This document shows positions 21,378 through 33,032 of a stretch of DNA of 64,000 bases, in pieces (positions within the stretch are counted from its first letter, which is position 1; every line of letters begins with the position of its first letter). The notes under the pieces are model-generated. The model saw nothing but the letters and a program-made list of their open reading frames with translations. It did not search any database and was not told the origin of the DNA. Source of the DNA: Asterias rubens. Taxonomy: Eukaryota > Echinodermata > Asteroidea > Forcipulatida > Asteriidae. The DNA lies in the NCBI RefSeq assembly GCF_902459465.1, contig NC_047062.1, positions 30,002,673 through 30,066,672 of the forward strand, given 5' to 3'. Made by a program: the position numbers and the translations under genes.

Positions 21378-24300
21378 ATGGCGAGTCGTCGCATTGAAGT
21401 GTTGTGTGGACATCTAGGCACTCAAAAGGAACTCAAATGCACCCCGTCCCCGGTCGTATCCTTTTTGTGATTAATCACTTTTGTTCGTAAGATGACTAAA
21501 CACTGTAGTAGGTACTCTATGCATGCTTAAAACTAAGTTGTTTTCATGGATTGTCTAGCTCACTCAGCTGCTTTCTGAATCTGTGTCTTATGGTTTACTA
21601 AACTAAAGTTAGCTAACTAACTAAAAGCTAACTAACTAAACTAACTAGACATGACTAGTACAGTAGTAGGCCCTAGTAGACTTTAGACAGTCTAGTATAC
21701 ACATATTGACTGGCAACGAGGTAAATAGTATACGTCTATTTCCACAAGGAACTTTGAGTGACCAGAAGAGCTTCGGCCTCGGGAAATAGGCCCCTCTTCT
21801 GGTCACTCACTCACAGGCCCGAGGAGGGGGAACAGACGTACACTAGTTACCGAATTATGCCAGTCAATATGTGTTTTATAACACAGCTCGGTTTTAAATT
21901 TCAAATAAGAACAGAAAAAGGAGTTTTGTAGTTGTTGTTCACGGTTCAAGTCAAGAGAAGGCGCTGTTACCGCGGGCACTTATTGCAAAGACTAGTGCCC
22001 GCTCTGGTTTTATTCCCGCAAAACACGCGTCCGTGATCACTAGCCTATATTAGCTCATCCCACTTGACCGTGTTTCAGCCAACCAGAATACAGAACAAGC
22101 AAGAGGTGTGTTATAATCTTGCTTAGAAAATAGAGCATGGAGGTAGAAAATTTGAAGATTAGAATACTGTCAAAGTGTAAGTGTAGTGTCAGTCAGTACA
22201 TATTTACACTTGTCATGCCCGGTTTGCTTTAGTGAGTGTAGTGTTTATTATACTGTGAGCATGGTGCTCCATGGTGTGAGCATTTTTCATGGAGGTTTCT
22301 TCGTGGTGCTAGGTTAGGTACACACATTCTAACCGAGAACATCTATATAAACAAAAGAGGACAAAGTCAATAGAATAGGGTGCACGGTTCAGGTCCACAG
22401 ATGGAAAACGTGTTCAAAACCAAAAGGGAGCTGTTGCAAAAAAGTTATAAAAAAGATTCATAAAATACCTCAGACAGTTTCGCTGTTCCTTTTGGTGGAG
22501 AGCGCGTCACATGGGGTTGTTTAAACGGTTGATAATTACCAGCTGGAGCTGTTTATAACCAATTGTTTTGGGATACTTTTAGATGCAGTGTAGGCCTACT
22601 AAAAGTACTGTGCGCACGAATGCATTTAATCCGAAATCTGTCTCAGTCTTAAAAATGCAACACACGTACAGAGCTCAAGGACTTCAGCTTGGGCCTTTAT
22701 CGCACAGCCAGGACCCTGCCGGTTTTAAACGGCAGTTTAAGAACTCGTCGCTATCCTTTTATTCCCTTAGTATAACTAAAAGAGGGACAAACAATCCTTG
22801 TATTTGTATTTGTAGGTCCTCTAGTCAGAGACACCCCCACACATCCACCTGATCATTCTCATCTCTGTTCATTCCTTGCCTGTATTATTATTAATGTGAC
22901 ATTCCAAAAGAGGATTCTGTTGATTCACCTTAACAATTGACAACTGACAGACCAGAAATGATACCAGTGCAGGCTCAGCTCAGCCATCACCAGGCAGCAG
23001 CTCGACCAACCCCCAGTATGTTGTACCCAACACTCTGCTAAGCCCAGAACAAGTGGCTTCATTTGAGAAAGATGGCTTCTTGGTGGTGCGCAATCTTGTA
23101 TCCCATAACCTAATTGACCAATGCAGGTATTCTTTAAATTGTTCCAAGTTTGAAATTGAAAATTTAATATCACTTTGTACAATTCATACATCAGGCTTGC
23201 AACTTTCAGCTGATCAGCTGGTTTCTCTTTTTGTTGTTGAAGAAATTGCACAAGGATTATTGGGCTTTTAACCATTTCCTTTGTTGTTGTCACCATAACA
23301 AAGTTGTTTGTCTGATAAAAAGGGAAATCTACACAACAGGCATGATATTCTTCCTACTGTGTGCCTCAACATTCATTCATTCAGTCAACGTGGAGCATGC
23401 ATCGGATGGTGGCCCTCCAAACACGCTGGTCTCCCATTGCTGTACGCAGCTCCTCCCGTCACTGGCCAGAAGAGTCCCGGCACAAGGTGTCCACAGGTGG
23501 TTTGTAAGCTGCCACAGGAACAGTGTCCCTCAGTCGGGCCCATGGCACCAGCAAGCTCAGCATGTCCTCACCATGTACACTCATTCTTTTTGTTTAATCT
23601 TAGGCAGCGTTTTGCAGACATATGCAATGGTACGGTGGACTCAAGAGGTATGGTGGTAATGCGTGATGTAGCCATCGCCAAGTCAGAGTTTAAAGAAGGG
23701 GAACAAGCTGTTACCAAGCTCCAGGAATACCAGGATGATCCTGTGCTATTTCAATATTGCAGCACACCAGAGGTATGTTATTTAGTAAAGCCTGGGAGAC
23801 TAGTGCGACTAGTTTCAAAGTCGCGACTATTAATTGCGATTACCGTTTTTCAACTACTCGGTCAATCGGGCTGCCACGTTTACTACACAAATAGTTGGTG
23901 TGATCCATGGCTACTAGGCAGTTAATAAGTTGAGTGGCTTTTGACTGGCACACCTGAACAAAGGTATTGACAAAATAGAGAGACCACCAACATGGGGCAA
24001 GATACATGTAGACCAGTTGGTAGAGTGCTGGCAGGTTAATCCGGAGGTCGACTGTTCAAATACCGCTCTTTTTCTTGACTTAACCTGTGTCTGTTCACTC
24101 TTTGCATGTGACTGTTTGGGATACTTTTATAAAGCCAGTGAATACCTTTTTTGTTCTCTCAGATTATAAAGTACGTTGAGTGTTTTACTGGGCCTAACAT
24201 CAAAGCAATGCACACCATGCTGATAAACAAGCCCCCAGATGCAGGTAAGTTAAATCAAGTTCTTGGAGAAAAAAGCTTCATATATGGTGCGTTCGTTTAG

Positions 24301-27300
24301 CTTCCCTGGGTCGACCCAGGTCTGCCCCGGTACGTTTGAATAGCTTTGACGGGGCTCACCCGGGTCAGCCCCCAGTGCCCTGCTTGTGGAGTCGGTCATT
24401 TGGGGGTGAGGTGCATGCCGTCACTACGAGAGGGCGAGTGTGATCGTTTGATTAGCTCTTGTCAGGGCCTCACCCGAGTGAGCACTGCGGGGTCGACCAA
24501 GGGAAGCTAAACGAACGCACCCATAGTATACATTGTCACAACTTTCAGAAAAAGCTCAGATTAATTTGTTAAAAAGTATTAAGTTATGGAGATGTTTATG
24601 CTCCATGGAATGCAGACGTATGATTGTGGTACCTTTGGCATGGCGAATGATTAGATTTAAATTAACCTCTCAGTACCAGCGCCCAATTTCATAGCATCAT
24701 TTAATGTGTAATGGTTTACAAGGTGCTGTGGTGCAATATGCTGGCCATACAGACCAGGAACACCGGGGCGTACCCCTTCTCTTTCTGATAAGTGCATTGG
24801 GTTCTTTTATGCATGAAACATAACACACAGGACTTACAGCGTTCGTTTCGTTGTCCAAAGGACGAATCAAAAATAGTTAAGTGTCTTGCTTAAAGAACAC
24901 GAGTGTTACGACCTGGATTGAACCCACACTCTGCGAGGCCCAACTTTATGGCTCTGCTTATCGTCTGATTCTGCGCTTTCAAACACCATTCTCCGCTTAC
25001 TTGCAAGCGCCGAATTTCTGCGTTAGCTGTGTAAGTGTAGAATGCCTAGTAGCCGTGGAGTACCTGTGAAATACGCTTGATGTACATGTGAGTGCAGAAT
25101 TCCCTGCTTCCACAAGCGCCAATTCTTTGCTTACAGTAAGCAGAGCCATGAAGTTAGGGCCAGATCAGATGTTTAGTTTTTCCTGTTTAGTTTTCCACCA
25201 TTTAGTTTTTCCTGTTTTGTTGTTGTTCTTAACTCCCTAAGGATCCAAATCATCTCGTCACCCCATGCACCAGGATCTCCATTACTTCCCATTCAGACCA
25301 GCTGATCGTATCGTCTGTTCATGGACAGCTATGGAGAAGGTGAACCGCTCCAATGGCTGCTTGGTTGTGCTACCCGGTACCCATAAGACTGAGCTACTGC
25401 AGCATGAATATCCAAAATGGCAGGTTAGTGTAGAACCCATTGCATAGAGCTGTTTAAGCTTAACAACATGGAATTTCATGGAGGCCACAAATGCCCTGGT
25501 CTTTGTTGCCCTGGTCTTGGCCTTGGTGCCCCTTCAAAAGTTTCCCATAGACTTAATTGCAGTGCCCTTAGCAAAATGAAAATGGCCTTGCCCTCTCACA
25601 GATAAAATTCCAGGCCTGACATTGTGCTTACCAGAATAGCCAAACTGCATTAAGGTCTATTGTGAATCACCCAGGTAAACAAAGTGCTGCTTGAGCACAA
25701 GCTCTGCACAAAACAATGATGCTGACTAGAAGGTTACCAGACAAAATAAGGTTGATTCATTGTTTCATATTATCCATTAACAGAAATGTTTACATCATTT
25801 CGTCCTGGCTTTGTGTTCTGTGCTATTTGCATAGAGCTACTAAAACACTTAGCACTATCTCTTGCCCCATACACATTATGAAAGGCTTTCAAGAAGGTTA
25901 AAGGTCATGTTTCTATCTGATATACCATCAAAGTCAAAGATAGGCATTTAACTCACTGTTGCCTGCATTTTGATACCCGCAATCAAACTCAACGCGATAA
26001 GAATTTACACAAAGTCCCTGTCAAAATACACCGTTGCAATTCAAAATCACCTTAAAACTCTTCTATTCACCATTTATCACTACTTGTTCTTCCGTTTGTT
26101 TTTCTTTTCCTGTTGTTTTTGTTTTTTCCTATCCAGCGCATAGGGACTAAGGCAGTGATGTGCGCTATACAAATGCGGTTTATTAACTTTATTGTTATTA
26201 TTTTCAATCCTTTTCCCCAGGGTGGTGTGAATAAGATGTATCATGGTATCCGTGACTATAACCCTGACCATCCCCGTGTGCATCTTGTGATGGATAAGGG
26301 AGACACTGTATTCTTTCATCCACTCCTGATCCATGGCTCTGGTATGAACCGCACTGAAGGATTCAGAAAGGTATAGCACTTCCCCCAAACTTTAGTGGAA
26401 GTATTCTTGGGTTTATTTCCCCTGCATACATGTATACTTAGTCTTACCTTGTTTGGTGTATTTGGCCTAGCAGTTAAGAGCACCGGGCTCAAGCTCTGGT
26501 GTTCTGTTATCAGCAGAGTGTGAGTTTGAGTCCCAGTCATGACACCTGTGTCCTAAAAGCAAGACATTTAACCATGATGCTTTGTCCTTTCGGATGGGAC
26601 GTTAAGCTTCTTATGGCTTGATATTTCAAAGGACCGCAGCCCAGCGTCCAATGCTTTTAGCGTAGTATCAGTTAACTCAAGATTGAACAAGTCTGGTGGT
26701 TTTGTGTTTTACAATTGAATAATAATACATCACGGTGGAACAACTTTAAGAAACAAAGAGGTTATAATGTTGAATTTGAGTCTGTTGAGTCTGCAAATGT
26801 TTGCGAAATGTTCGTCGCAAGTTTTTGACGTTAAAATACGCTTTTCATTCGCTTCTCAGAAACCAGATTTTAATCATGAATTTTCTTAAAACTGAGGGCA
26901 GGCCTGTATGCTTCGTTTTTGAAAGGGCAATGGCACCATTGCATTTTCTCTTTGGTAAAGGGCACCCTATGAGGAAACTGTAATTTCTACCGTTCAAAAC
27001 ATTTGAAGGGCACAAAGGCAATGACAATTGAGCACGGAGGCAATAGACCCTTCCCGTGAAATATGTAAATTGCACATAGCGCGTGCGCACTAACGTTTTG
27101 GTTGGCAAAATGAGGGAACATCGTGCTGTTTTGTACACGGCTAATGGGTGCGTGACGCAGACGCGATTGTGCGTCTGCTTAGTGCACAACTTTATGGTGT
27201 TTGCCAACCAACAGGGTCTGTACGCATGCATGAATGTAATTAGCATATTTCATGGGAAGGGTCCATTGCCTTCATTGCCTCCAGGAAGTAATACCAGGCC

Positions 27301-28620
27301 TGTGAGGGCTCTGTAGAGCTGCCTTGATGTCTGTACCTTGAAGACAGCCAAGCACCCAAATTGACTGCTGGAATTTTAAGAAATGATTGAATCATGTTTT
27401 CTTTTCAATTCTCAGGCAATTTCTTGCCATTATGCGGCAGCAGAGTGCCACTATATAGATGTCCAAGGAACCGTCCAGCAAAACATCGCCGACGAGGTCT
27501 TCCAAATCGTCAAGAGGAAGTACGGTGACAGCATAGACCTCCAATACATGGTAAGTTTTTAATTGAGTTTAAACTAACACCCGTTTCAGAGAGGCGCGCC
27601 AAAGTCGCGCCAAACCAAGTAGATTAGGAGCCACTCAAGGTCGACCCAAATAAATTTTGGTTTCAACAGGCGACCTTAACATAACATTTACATTTTAGGC
27701 TTATGGCAAGATTTTTGTCTGAAACCAAGACGCTCCAGAGTTGCTCTGAATGACTGCAACAGTCAATGTTTCGGCGTCCATTGTTTCAGTCGTTCAACTT
27801 TTCATGTACTTAACTCAGAATCTTGTTCGGCACGTCTTTGGGGGCACCTTTCTGAAACGGGGATAAAGAATATTAACTTTGGTTTAACCCACAATCACTG
27901 ATGTGTGTATAAAGCACTGTCAGTACTTTCCTGAGCTCTGTAGAAAAAACCAATAGGCATTTTACTTAATAATATACTATCGAAGTCTTATATAGCGCAC
28001 GTATCTACCAAACAAGGTACTCAAGGCGCTGAGTATATACAAACTTTTAGAAAGATAGGTTATTGCAGTGATGAATTCTGAGACCCAATTATTTAGCACC
28101 TTATAAGGGTTTACAAGGTGCTACGGCGCATTAAGCAGCCACAACCAGGAACACCGGGGCGAACCCCTTCTCTTTTCGATAAGTGCACTGGGTTCTTTTA
28201 CATGTGTTACACAACACATGGGACCAACGGCTTTACGTCCCATCTGAAGGACGAAGCAATGGTTAAGTGTCTTGCTCAAGGACACAGTGTCACGGCTGGG
28301 GATTCGAACCCACACTCTGCTGATCAGAAACACCAGAGTTTGAATTCGGTGCTCTTAACCGCTCGGCCACGACACTTCCACTTGAGGGAGAATGAAATCC
28401 AAGACCTTTGCAATTCTAGTGAATGTAATTCTAAAGATCTCCTTGATTGTTGTAGGAAATCTCCCTGATTGCATGATGTTAATATTGGCACCTCTGCCAA
28501 ACAATAGTGCATCCCTACAAATAGAACTGATCAATAACAATTGTTTTGTTTGTATAACTTTTTTAGGACGTTTGGAAGTTCAAAGGTCGTCTCGTTCATG
28601 GACATGATGTAAATCTGTAA
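21378..28620 (+). CDS. PHYH: Phytanoyl-CoA 2-hydroxylase, peroxisomal (complete, 8 exons)
   Basis: Fe(II)/2-oxoglutarate dioxygenase that hydroxylates phytanoyl-CoA in the first step of peroxisomal alpha-oxidation. Exons: 21378-21455, 22951-23126, 23604-23772, 24163-24244, 25242-25423, 26221-26370, 27416-27550, 28567-28620; in-phase sum 1026 nt, 341 residues (human 338). Exon 1 encodes a PTS2 signal, R5-I6-EVLCG-H12-L13. The iron ligands are visible as H178-Q-D180 in [10 protein letters not shown] and H267 in [10 protein letters not shown]278 in GFRK is the expected 2-oxoglutarate arginine. Other conserved stretches are [32 protein letters not shown] and [13 protein letters not shown]. An in-frame ATG at 21363 would add five residues; 21378 has the better context (G at +4) and puts the signal nearer the N-terminus. 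Intron 1 has U12-type signals. Introns hold TIR elements and SINEs. Confidence 0.96.
21456..22950 (+). other. PHYH intron 1 with U12-type (minor spliceosome) signals
   Basis: The donor reads GTATCCTTTT, an exact match to the U12 5' splice-site consensus. Near the 3' end, ACCTTAAC (22927-22934) differs at one base from the U12 branch-site consensus TCCTTAAC and lies about 17 nt before the AG. There is no strong polypyrimidine tract. Splicing here is phase 0 on both sides and joins the PTS2 exon to the conserved core. Confidence 0.8.
21701..21872. mobile_element. Short TIR element with ACATATTGACTGGC ends
   Basis: Left ACATATTGACTGGCAACGAG and right GCCAGTCAATATGT are inverted; inner arms GAGTGACCAGAAGAG / CTCTTCTGGTCACTC also pair. 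About 172 bp inside PHYH intron 1. Confidence 0.75.
23790..23928. mobile_element. TIR element family 'GACTAGT', partial copy
   Basis: Starts AAAGCCTGGGAGACTAGTGC then GACTAGT, with GTCGCGACTATTAATTGCGA and CACAAATAGTTG shared with 1423-1787. PHYH intron 3, 17 bp after the donor. Confidence 0.6.
24286..24522. mobile_element. Short TIR element with GGTGCGTTCGTTTAGCTTCC ends
   Basis: About 30-bp near-perfect TIRs (GGTGCGTTCGTTTAGCTTCC and its inverse at 24490-24522) extend inward to GGTCGACC. GC-rich interior with repeated GCTCACCCGGGT-like motifs. About 237 bp in PHYH intron 4. Confidence 0.8.
24708..24928 (-). mobile_element. tRNA-derived SINE family A, body type 2 (reverse, head truncated)
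   Basis: GGTTTACAAGGTGCTGTGGT, GACCAGGAACACCGGGGCG and the reversed B-box ATTGAACCCACACTCTGC are present. The A box is missing where the neighbouring TIR element begins. Confidence 0.75.
24936..25165. mobile_element. TIR element family 'GGCCCAATTTCAT', intact copy
   Basis: Left GGCCCAACTTTATGGCTCTG then CTTA is mirrored by TAAGCAGAGCCATGAAGTTA then GGGCC at the right. About 230 bp, PHYH intron 4. Inner motifs AAGCGCCGAATTTCTGC and AAGCGCCAATTCTTTGC form a subterminal repeat. Confidence 0.8.
26450..26650 (+). mobile_element. tRNA-derived SINE family A, body type 2 (5' part)
   Basis: Head TTTGGCCTAGCAGTTAAGAG and a mutated B box GTGAGTTTGAGTCCCAG, then AAGCAAGACATTTAACCATG and CCTTTCGGATGGGACGTTAA. 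PHYH intron 6. Confidence 0.75.
27042..27267. mobile_element. Short TIR element with AATAGACCCTTCCCGTGAAA ends
   Basis: Left AATAGACCCTTCCCGTGAAA and right TTTCATGGGAAGGGTCCATT are inverted over about 28 bp. Inner arms GTTTTGGTTGGCAAA / TTTGCCAACCAAC also pair. The element may interrupt an older GGCAATGGCA-containing repeat. PHYH intron 6. Confidence 0.75.
27862..27966 (-). mobile_element. tRNA-derived SINE family B, tail fragment
   Basis: Shares AAAGAATATTAACTTTGGTT, CACTGATGTGTGTATAAAGC and CTTTCCTGAGCTCTGT with the other family-B copies, without the tRNA head. PHYH intron 7. Confidence 0.65.
28090..28376 (-). mobile_element. tRNA-derived SINE family A, body type 2 (reverse), full length
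   Basis: Well preserved: GGGTTTACAAGGTGCTACGG, CAACCAGGAACACCGGGGCG, B box GGGGATTCGAACCCACACTC and reversed A box CTCTTAACCGCTCGGCCACG. PHYH intron 7. Confidence 0.88.
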
Positions 28621-28643
28621 TGGCTCCATTCAAGATGATTTAT

Positions 28644-28649
28644 ATTAAA
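28644..28649 (+). other. Candidate PHYH polyadenylation signal
   Basis: ATTAAA 23 bp after the PHYH stop codon, a common variant of the hexamer. The short 3' UTR it implies is unproven; AT-rich sites further on could serve instead. Confidence 0.35.
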
Positions 28650-28684
28650 GGGTCACGCTATATTTGGATTTGCAATTAATGTTT

Positions 28685-29082
28685 TGAAGGCACTGGACAC
28701 CATTGGGTATCACTCAAAATAATTGTTGGCACAAAAACATACTTGGTAACGAGCAATGGAGAGCTGTTGATAGTATAATACATTGTGAGAAACGGCTCCC
28801 TCTGAAGTAACTTAGTTTTTGTGAAAGAAGTAATTTCTCACTAAAATGTTAAAAGACTTCAGGTCTGGAGCTTTTTTCGGCATCTGGAAGCACACAAATT
28901 TGTGCAACAAGGGTGTTTTTTTCTTTCAATACTCTCTTGCAATTTCGATGGCTAATTGAGCCCAAATTTTCACCGATTTTATATCCGAAACCTGATATAA
29001 ATGCTTGCCTGATTATGAGCCACATTGGTTCTGGACAAACTTTGGTCCTTTGACAGTTACAAAAGGTGTCCAGTACCTTAAC
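28685..29082 (+). mobile_element. MITE family 1, full-length diverged copy
   Basis: TGAAGGCACTGGACACCATT ... GTGTCCAGTACCTTA termini, with GAGAAACGGCTCCCTCTGAA and CAACAAGGGTGTTTTTTTCT inside. Just downstream of PHYH. Confidence 0.85.
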
Positions 29083-29461
29083 AATTGTATGATATTAATT
29101 CAGTGGTATTCTTAAAGGAAATTTATTTCTTATTATATGAAAATAATGTATAAATTTGTTTTTTATGATTGCGTGTATGAGCAGTATTGAATGCCAGATT
29201 TGCAAAGCCTTGCACCTATCCTGCTAGTTAGCGAAACAGATCTCCACTGTAGCCTTAGTCTTGGTACAAGACGTTGTTCGTCATACTTTGAGGAATTATG
29301 TACAGAGAAAGTAAACATTTTGAATTGCTTTACAAATGTTTCGTAAAATCTCAAGATCCTATCTGATAAAGTGTCTGTCATTGGAAAAACATTCAAACGT
29401 AGGAATTAGTGCTTGTTGGTAAACATTACTTACTAAAATAGCAAAAATCTTATAATGACTT

Positions 29462-29838
29462 AAAGCCATTATACACTTTCGGTAAACAGTATTGTCCAAG
29501 TCCCACACTTCGTGTATCACAACTTATATATAAAATAACAATCCTGTGGAAATTTAGGCTCAATCGGACATCGGAGTCGGGAGAAAATAACGGGAAAACC
29601 CACTCCTGTTTTCGCGCGTTTCGCCGTGTCATGACATGTGTTTATAACAAATCCGTAATTCTCGTTAACGAGAATTTATATTGTTCTACCGTTTTCTCAA
29701 AAAGTAAAGCATTTCATGGACTAATATTTCAAGAGAAGTCTTTCACCATTACCTTCTGTAAACCCTGTAAATTATTTGTAAACCTGTGAACTTTTTTTTT
29801 TTTTCTGTACCGAAAGGGTCCAATGGCCTTAATAACAG
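29462..29838. mobile_element. MITE family 2, ~375 bp
   Basis: Ends AAAGCCATTATACACTTTCG and CGAAAGGGTCCAATGGCCTT. The interior has GGAGTCGGGAGAAAATAACG, GTTTCGCCGTGTCATGACA and the palindrome TTCTCGTTAACGAGAA. The same element lies in opposite orientation at 62971-63325. Confidence 0.85.
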
Positions 29839-30400
29839 GGTGCATTTTCGCAGTCGTTGAATTAGCCATTGGTTACTCATTTGCAAGTGACTGAAACAGT
29901 TATCGGTTCACATTGCGAAAACGCACCTTTGATACTCAGAAACGTTGAAAGTAAGAGTCATAAATATAATGCATAATTGCAGCGAACACTTTTCCCTACA
30001 TAGCGTGGCAAAATGCTACACAAAATGTCATCAGGTGCAACTCAAATTCATCATTTGCTACTAAGCATTCAGTGAACACACAAAAAGGGCAGTCTAAATA
30101 TTTTGATATGTAAATTTTGTAAAGACAAAATTGTTCCCTGTATTGTATTGTAAGCAGGGACTAATTTGGGGTACTTTAATTCTTTGGCACATTTCATGGA
30201 GTCAATGCTTGATTATACACCTAGAATTTATTACTTAAATGTATGTAATAATTACACCAGTAATAAAGAACATTATTTCAGTTTTACCCGAACACTGTGT
30301 CTTTCTTTTCTCTTTATATCCCTTGCAACCTTTGGTAGTTTGAGGCCATATTAATCCAGTTATTATGATTATTTTTAAGATCAGCTGCTTAAAAATTGCA
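29839..30400. other. Stretch without recognisable gene
   Basis: Moderately AT-rich DNA with no supported exon or repeat family. Some motifs near 29850-29930 (CGCAGTCGTTGAATTAGCCA and GAAAACGCACC) form a weak inverted pair and could be a worn TIR element. Confidence 0.3.
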
Positions 30401-30411
30401 CTGAAATTATA

Positions 30412-30660
30412 AATAAGTGCATTGAAAATATAAATGCAGTGAAAATAAGAATAAATGCAGTGCAACAAATTGTTATTATATAAATGCAGTGAATATTAAC
30501 ATAAATGCATTGGAAATATAAATAAATACATTGGAGAAAAAAAATGCATTGGAAAAAATTCATATGCATTGGAATTATAATAAAGGCGTTGTAAACATAA
30601 TTAAATGCATTGGAAATGCAAATAAATGAATTGAAAATGTAAATAACTGCATTCAAACAT
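30412..30660 (+). repeat. Degenerate minisatellite around AAATGCATTGGAAA
   Basis: About ten irregular repeats of ATAAATGCAGTG or AAATGCATTGGAAA at 22-30 bp spacing. Very AT-rich. The reverse-strand open frame through it is a by-product of the repeat. Confidence 0.75.
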
Positions 30661-30839
30661 AAAATTAAAATGGCACTAGTGGGCTTTTGGGTAGGATTGT
30701 AACTTTGGACATATTGATAAAAACAGTCAACCAAGATTATGACGATTTTATGAGAACGCCCCCTTTTCTGCCCCCTGTTAATTATGCAAATTAGTTTCTG
30801 GAAGCTGCATGCGCTTGCGTAGCTCGATCACACACACGT

Positions 30840-31160
30840 GACGTAAAGCACCGCCATTTTTAAAGAGAAATAGATGGCAGTCAACATGTCTCTGTGCATC
30901 TTGTCCAACGAATTCAAGATTTTACCGAGTTCCATGGACACAGCTACCACAAAAGTGTGACGGTGAGTTACTGATATGTTTGTGAAGACGATGATTTGGG
31001 TTTGAATGGATTTTCACTCAAAGAATTGAAAGAAACTTGGTGACATTTTCGTTACTGGCCACGACCGGCCGACATCGCCCGCCCTCGTGGTCAGCCAGGC
31101 ACAGTGCCAGTGGTGGGTCTGCACGTTCAAATGAACGGCGGCGAGTCGCATCGAGACGAC
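30840..31160 (+). promoter_or_regulatory. Candidate GC-rich promoter and first exon of an unrecognised transcript
   Basis: GC and CpG content rise here (CACACGTGACGTAA, GACCGGCCGACATCG, GGCGGCGAGTCGCATCG) compared with AT-rich flanks. CCGCCATTTT matches a YY1-type site in reverse. An ATG at 30874 opens a 28-codon frame ending two bases before a good donor, CG|GTGAGT at 30962. The same exon is also open in another frame lacking an ATG. Strand and start are inferred. Confidence 0.4.
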
Positions 31161-32064
31161 ACTAGCTGGGAGAATAATTCGCGTTTTGTCTTCACCTTTT
31201 ATAGTTTCAAAAACAGAATGAGTCCACATTTTGTGTAGGCTATATATAATATATTGCCACCTCTTCTTCATGCGTTAGTAAAATTAATTTAATTTCTATT
31301 ATTAATATTAGAATTAGAAATAGTATTAATTAATACAATAGTCAAATTAATGAGATGAGATAATTCTCGAAAGTGAAAAATTATGGCATGACAGGATTAT
31401 GATACGGAAATCTATGTGTATTTGAAGATTAAAAAAAAATCTGGAACACCAATTCTTTTTGGGGAGAATTCCGAGAATTTTAATACCAGACTGCCACTTT
31501 TCATTCACTATGAAATTTTCTACCAAACAAGTTTATTGTTTACTCAATTCAGCAATTGGCCAAGATTGGATTGCTTATTATAAAATAAAACTAGTTGTGG
31601 AAATGTTCCAATAACAGAATTCTGAATAGAGTGGAAATGGCACCAAATTCCAACAATATACCCACAGTGGATACTTGCTAAAACTACAAGGCCTTCAAAG
31701 GGGTCTAATATTTTGGGCCTCCTAAACGCTACCCTTTTAGAAATCGGTGTTGATAATAGGTGAACATTTTAATAACTGAAGTTTCCTTTGTACCAACACT
31801 TAGCGATGGGCATTTTAAACAGACAGCGTACACGCACTGCCTTGTGTAACACCCCTTTTACAGAATGGGTTAGTCCGACTTTAAGTACATAGTGCTTAGT
31901 GGACCTGAAGAAAATGGGACAATTTTTTTATGAATATTTATAATGCAAGTTTTCTGAGATCGCCTGTATTGCGTCCTCTTTACTTAATGCCAAATCGAAA
32001 TAAAAAATACATAAAACCACACATCCCTCTCACAAAATGTAGTTTTCATTTGTTTATATTTAGG

Positions 32065-32130
32065 CAAGCTACAAAATAATGCCATTGTTGGATGAAGTCT
32101 ACCATATATCCATGCTACCCGTTATCAAGG
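32065..32130 (+). other. Exon-like repeat module M, copy A (short)
   Basis: After TTATATTTAG a short open segment reads ASYKIMPLLDEVYHISMLPV and is followed by AAG|GTAATG. It aligns with longer copies B-F. Intronic flanks are also shared (CACATCCCTCTCACAAAAT...TTTGTTTATATTTAG). Confidence 0.45.
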
Positions 32131-32899
32131 TAATGTTCAAGGATGACTTTCTCAACAGGTAAATTGAACTATCTGTATTTCACTATAACAACTACATGTA
32201 CTAGTTTGAGATGCATCAAGAGATTGAAAAAACCAACACATTTGTTTTCAGTTTGAATTCAAGGAACCACACAGAATTGTTTTTAGCTAACAAAACACTT
32301 GCTGGCAGTGTAAGAACTTTTTTTGATCCACATTTTGACAAACCTGTAGAAGTTTGAGATCGATCGGCCATCTGGGTCAAGAAAATAGTGAAAAACCGAT
32401 TAAACATTTTGCTTGACACCCTATTTAGAACAAAATTAATAAAATAATCACTGAGTGATAAAATCCAACAGGAAATTTGTTTTATTTATTTCTCACCAAA
32501 TATGACATTTCAAACAGATATTTCAAGGGATGTTATGTTTTATGTAAATATGTGATCTTAGATGAGTGTTTGTCTTACCAATTCTGTAATGTTCCTTTAA
32601 GTTTTGGTAAAACAAATTAAAACCTTTTTTAGTACAAAAAGATTCACAAGAATATTAGACAAAGAGTGGAAGTGTCACCGATCCCCATCCAACAAACCAC
32701 TCCAAATGTGGTCAGGCGAGAAAACAGCAGAAACATGGGTCATCTTTTTTGTTAAAATGCATTATTAAAAACAAGTGTTTTTAGTTAAACCTGTAATGGC
32801 ACACTCTTTATGGTCAAAGCATTATCAAATATAATTGCGGAAAAAGAAGAGAAAAAACCCCATCCATTTCACAATTGTTTTTGTTTCTTTTCATTTAGG

Positions 32900-33006
32900 G
32901 CTAGCTGCAGACATGCTATTGTCAGATGAAGTCTACCTCTCCAAAAGTAGATGCTTGATTACATGCTGCCCAGTGTCAGATAAGACATTGTATCTCCAGC
33001 AACAGG
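32900..33006 (+). other. Exon-like repeat module M, copy B
   Basis: Preceded by TTTTCATTTAG and followed by CAG|GTATGT. Reads LAADMLLSDEVYLSKSRCL and on to an LQQQ end without a stop. No protein family is recognised. Confidence 0.5.
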
Positions 33007-33032
33007 TATGTAGCACCAGTTTCAACATGTGG

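Noticed and set aside
22583-22852. 89-residue frame considered as the PHYH first exon
   Set aside because: It lacks a PTS2 motif and a suitable donor in phase; the exon at 21378-21455 has a PTS2 signal and a phase-matching donor.
23231-23925. 142- and 205-residue plus-strand frames
   Set aside because: They read through PHYH introns 2-3; only 23604-23772 in one of them is exonic, bounded by consensus splice sites and conserved sequence.
30235-30734. Isoleucine/tyrosine-rich minus-strand frame of 117 residues
   Set aside because: Generated by the degenerate AAATGCATTGG minisatellite; no family resemblance or splice context.
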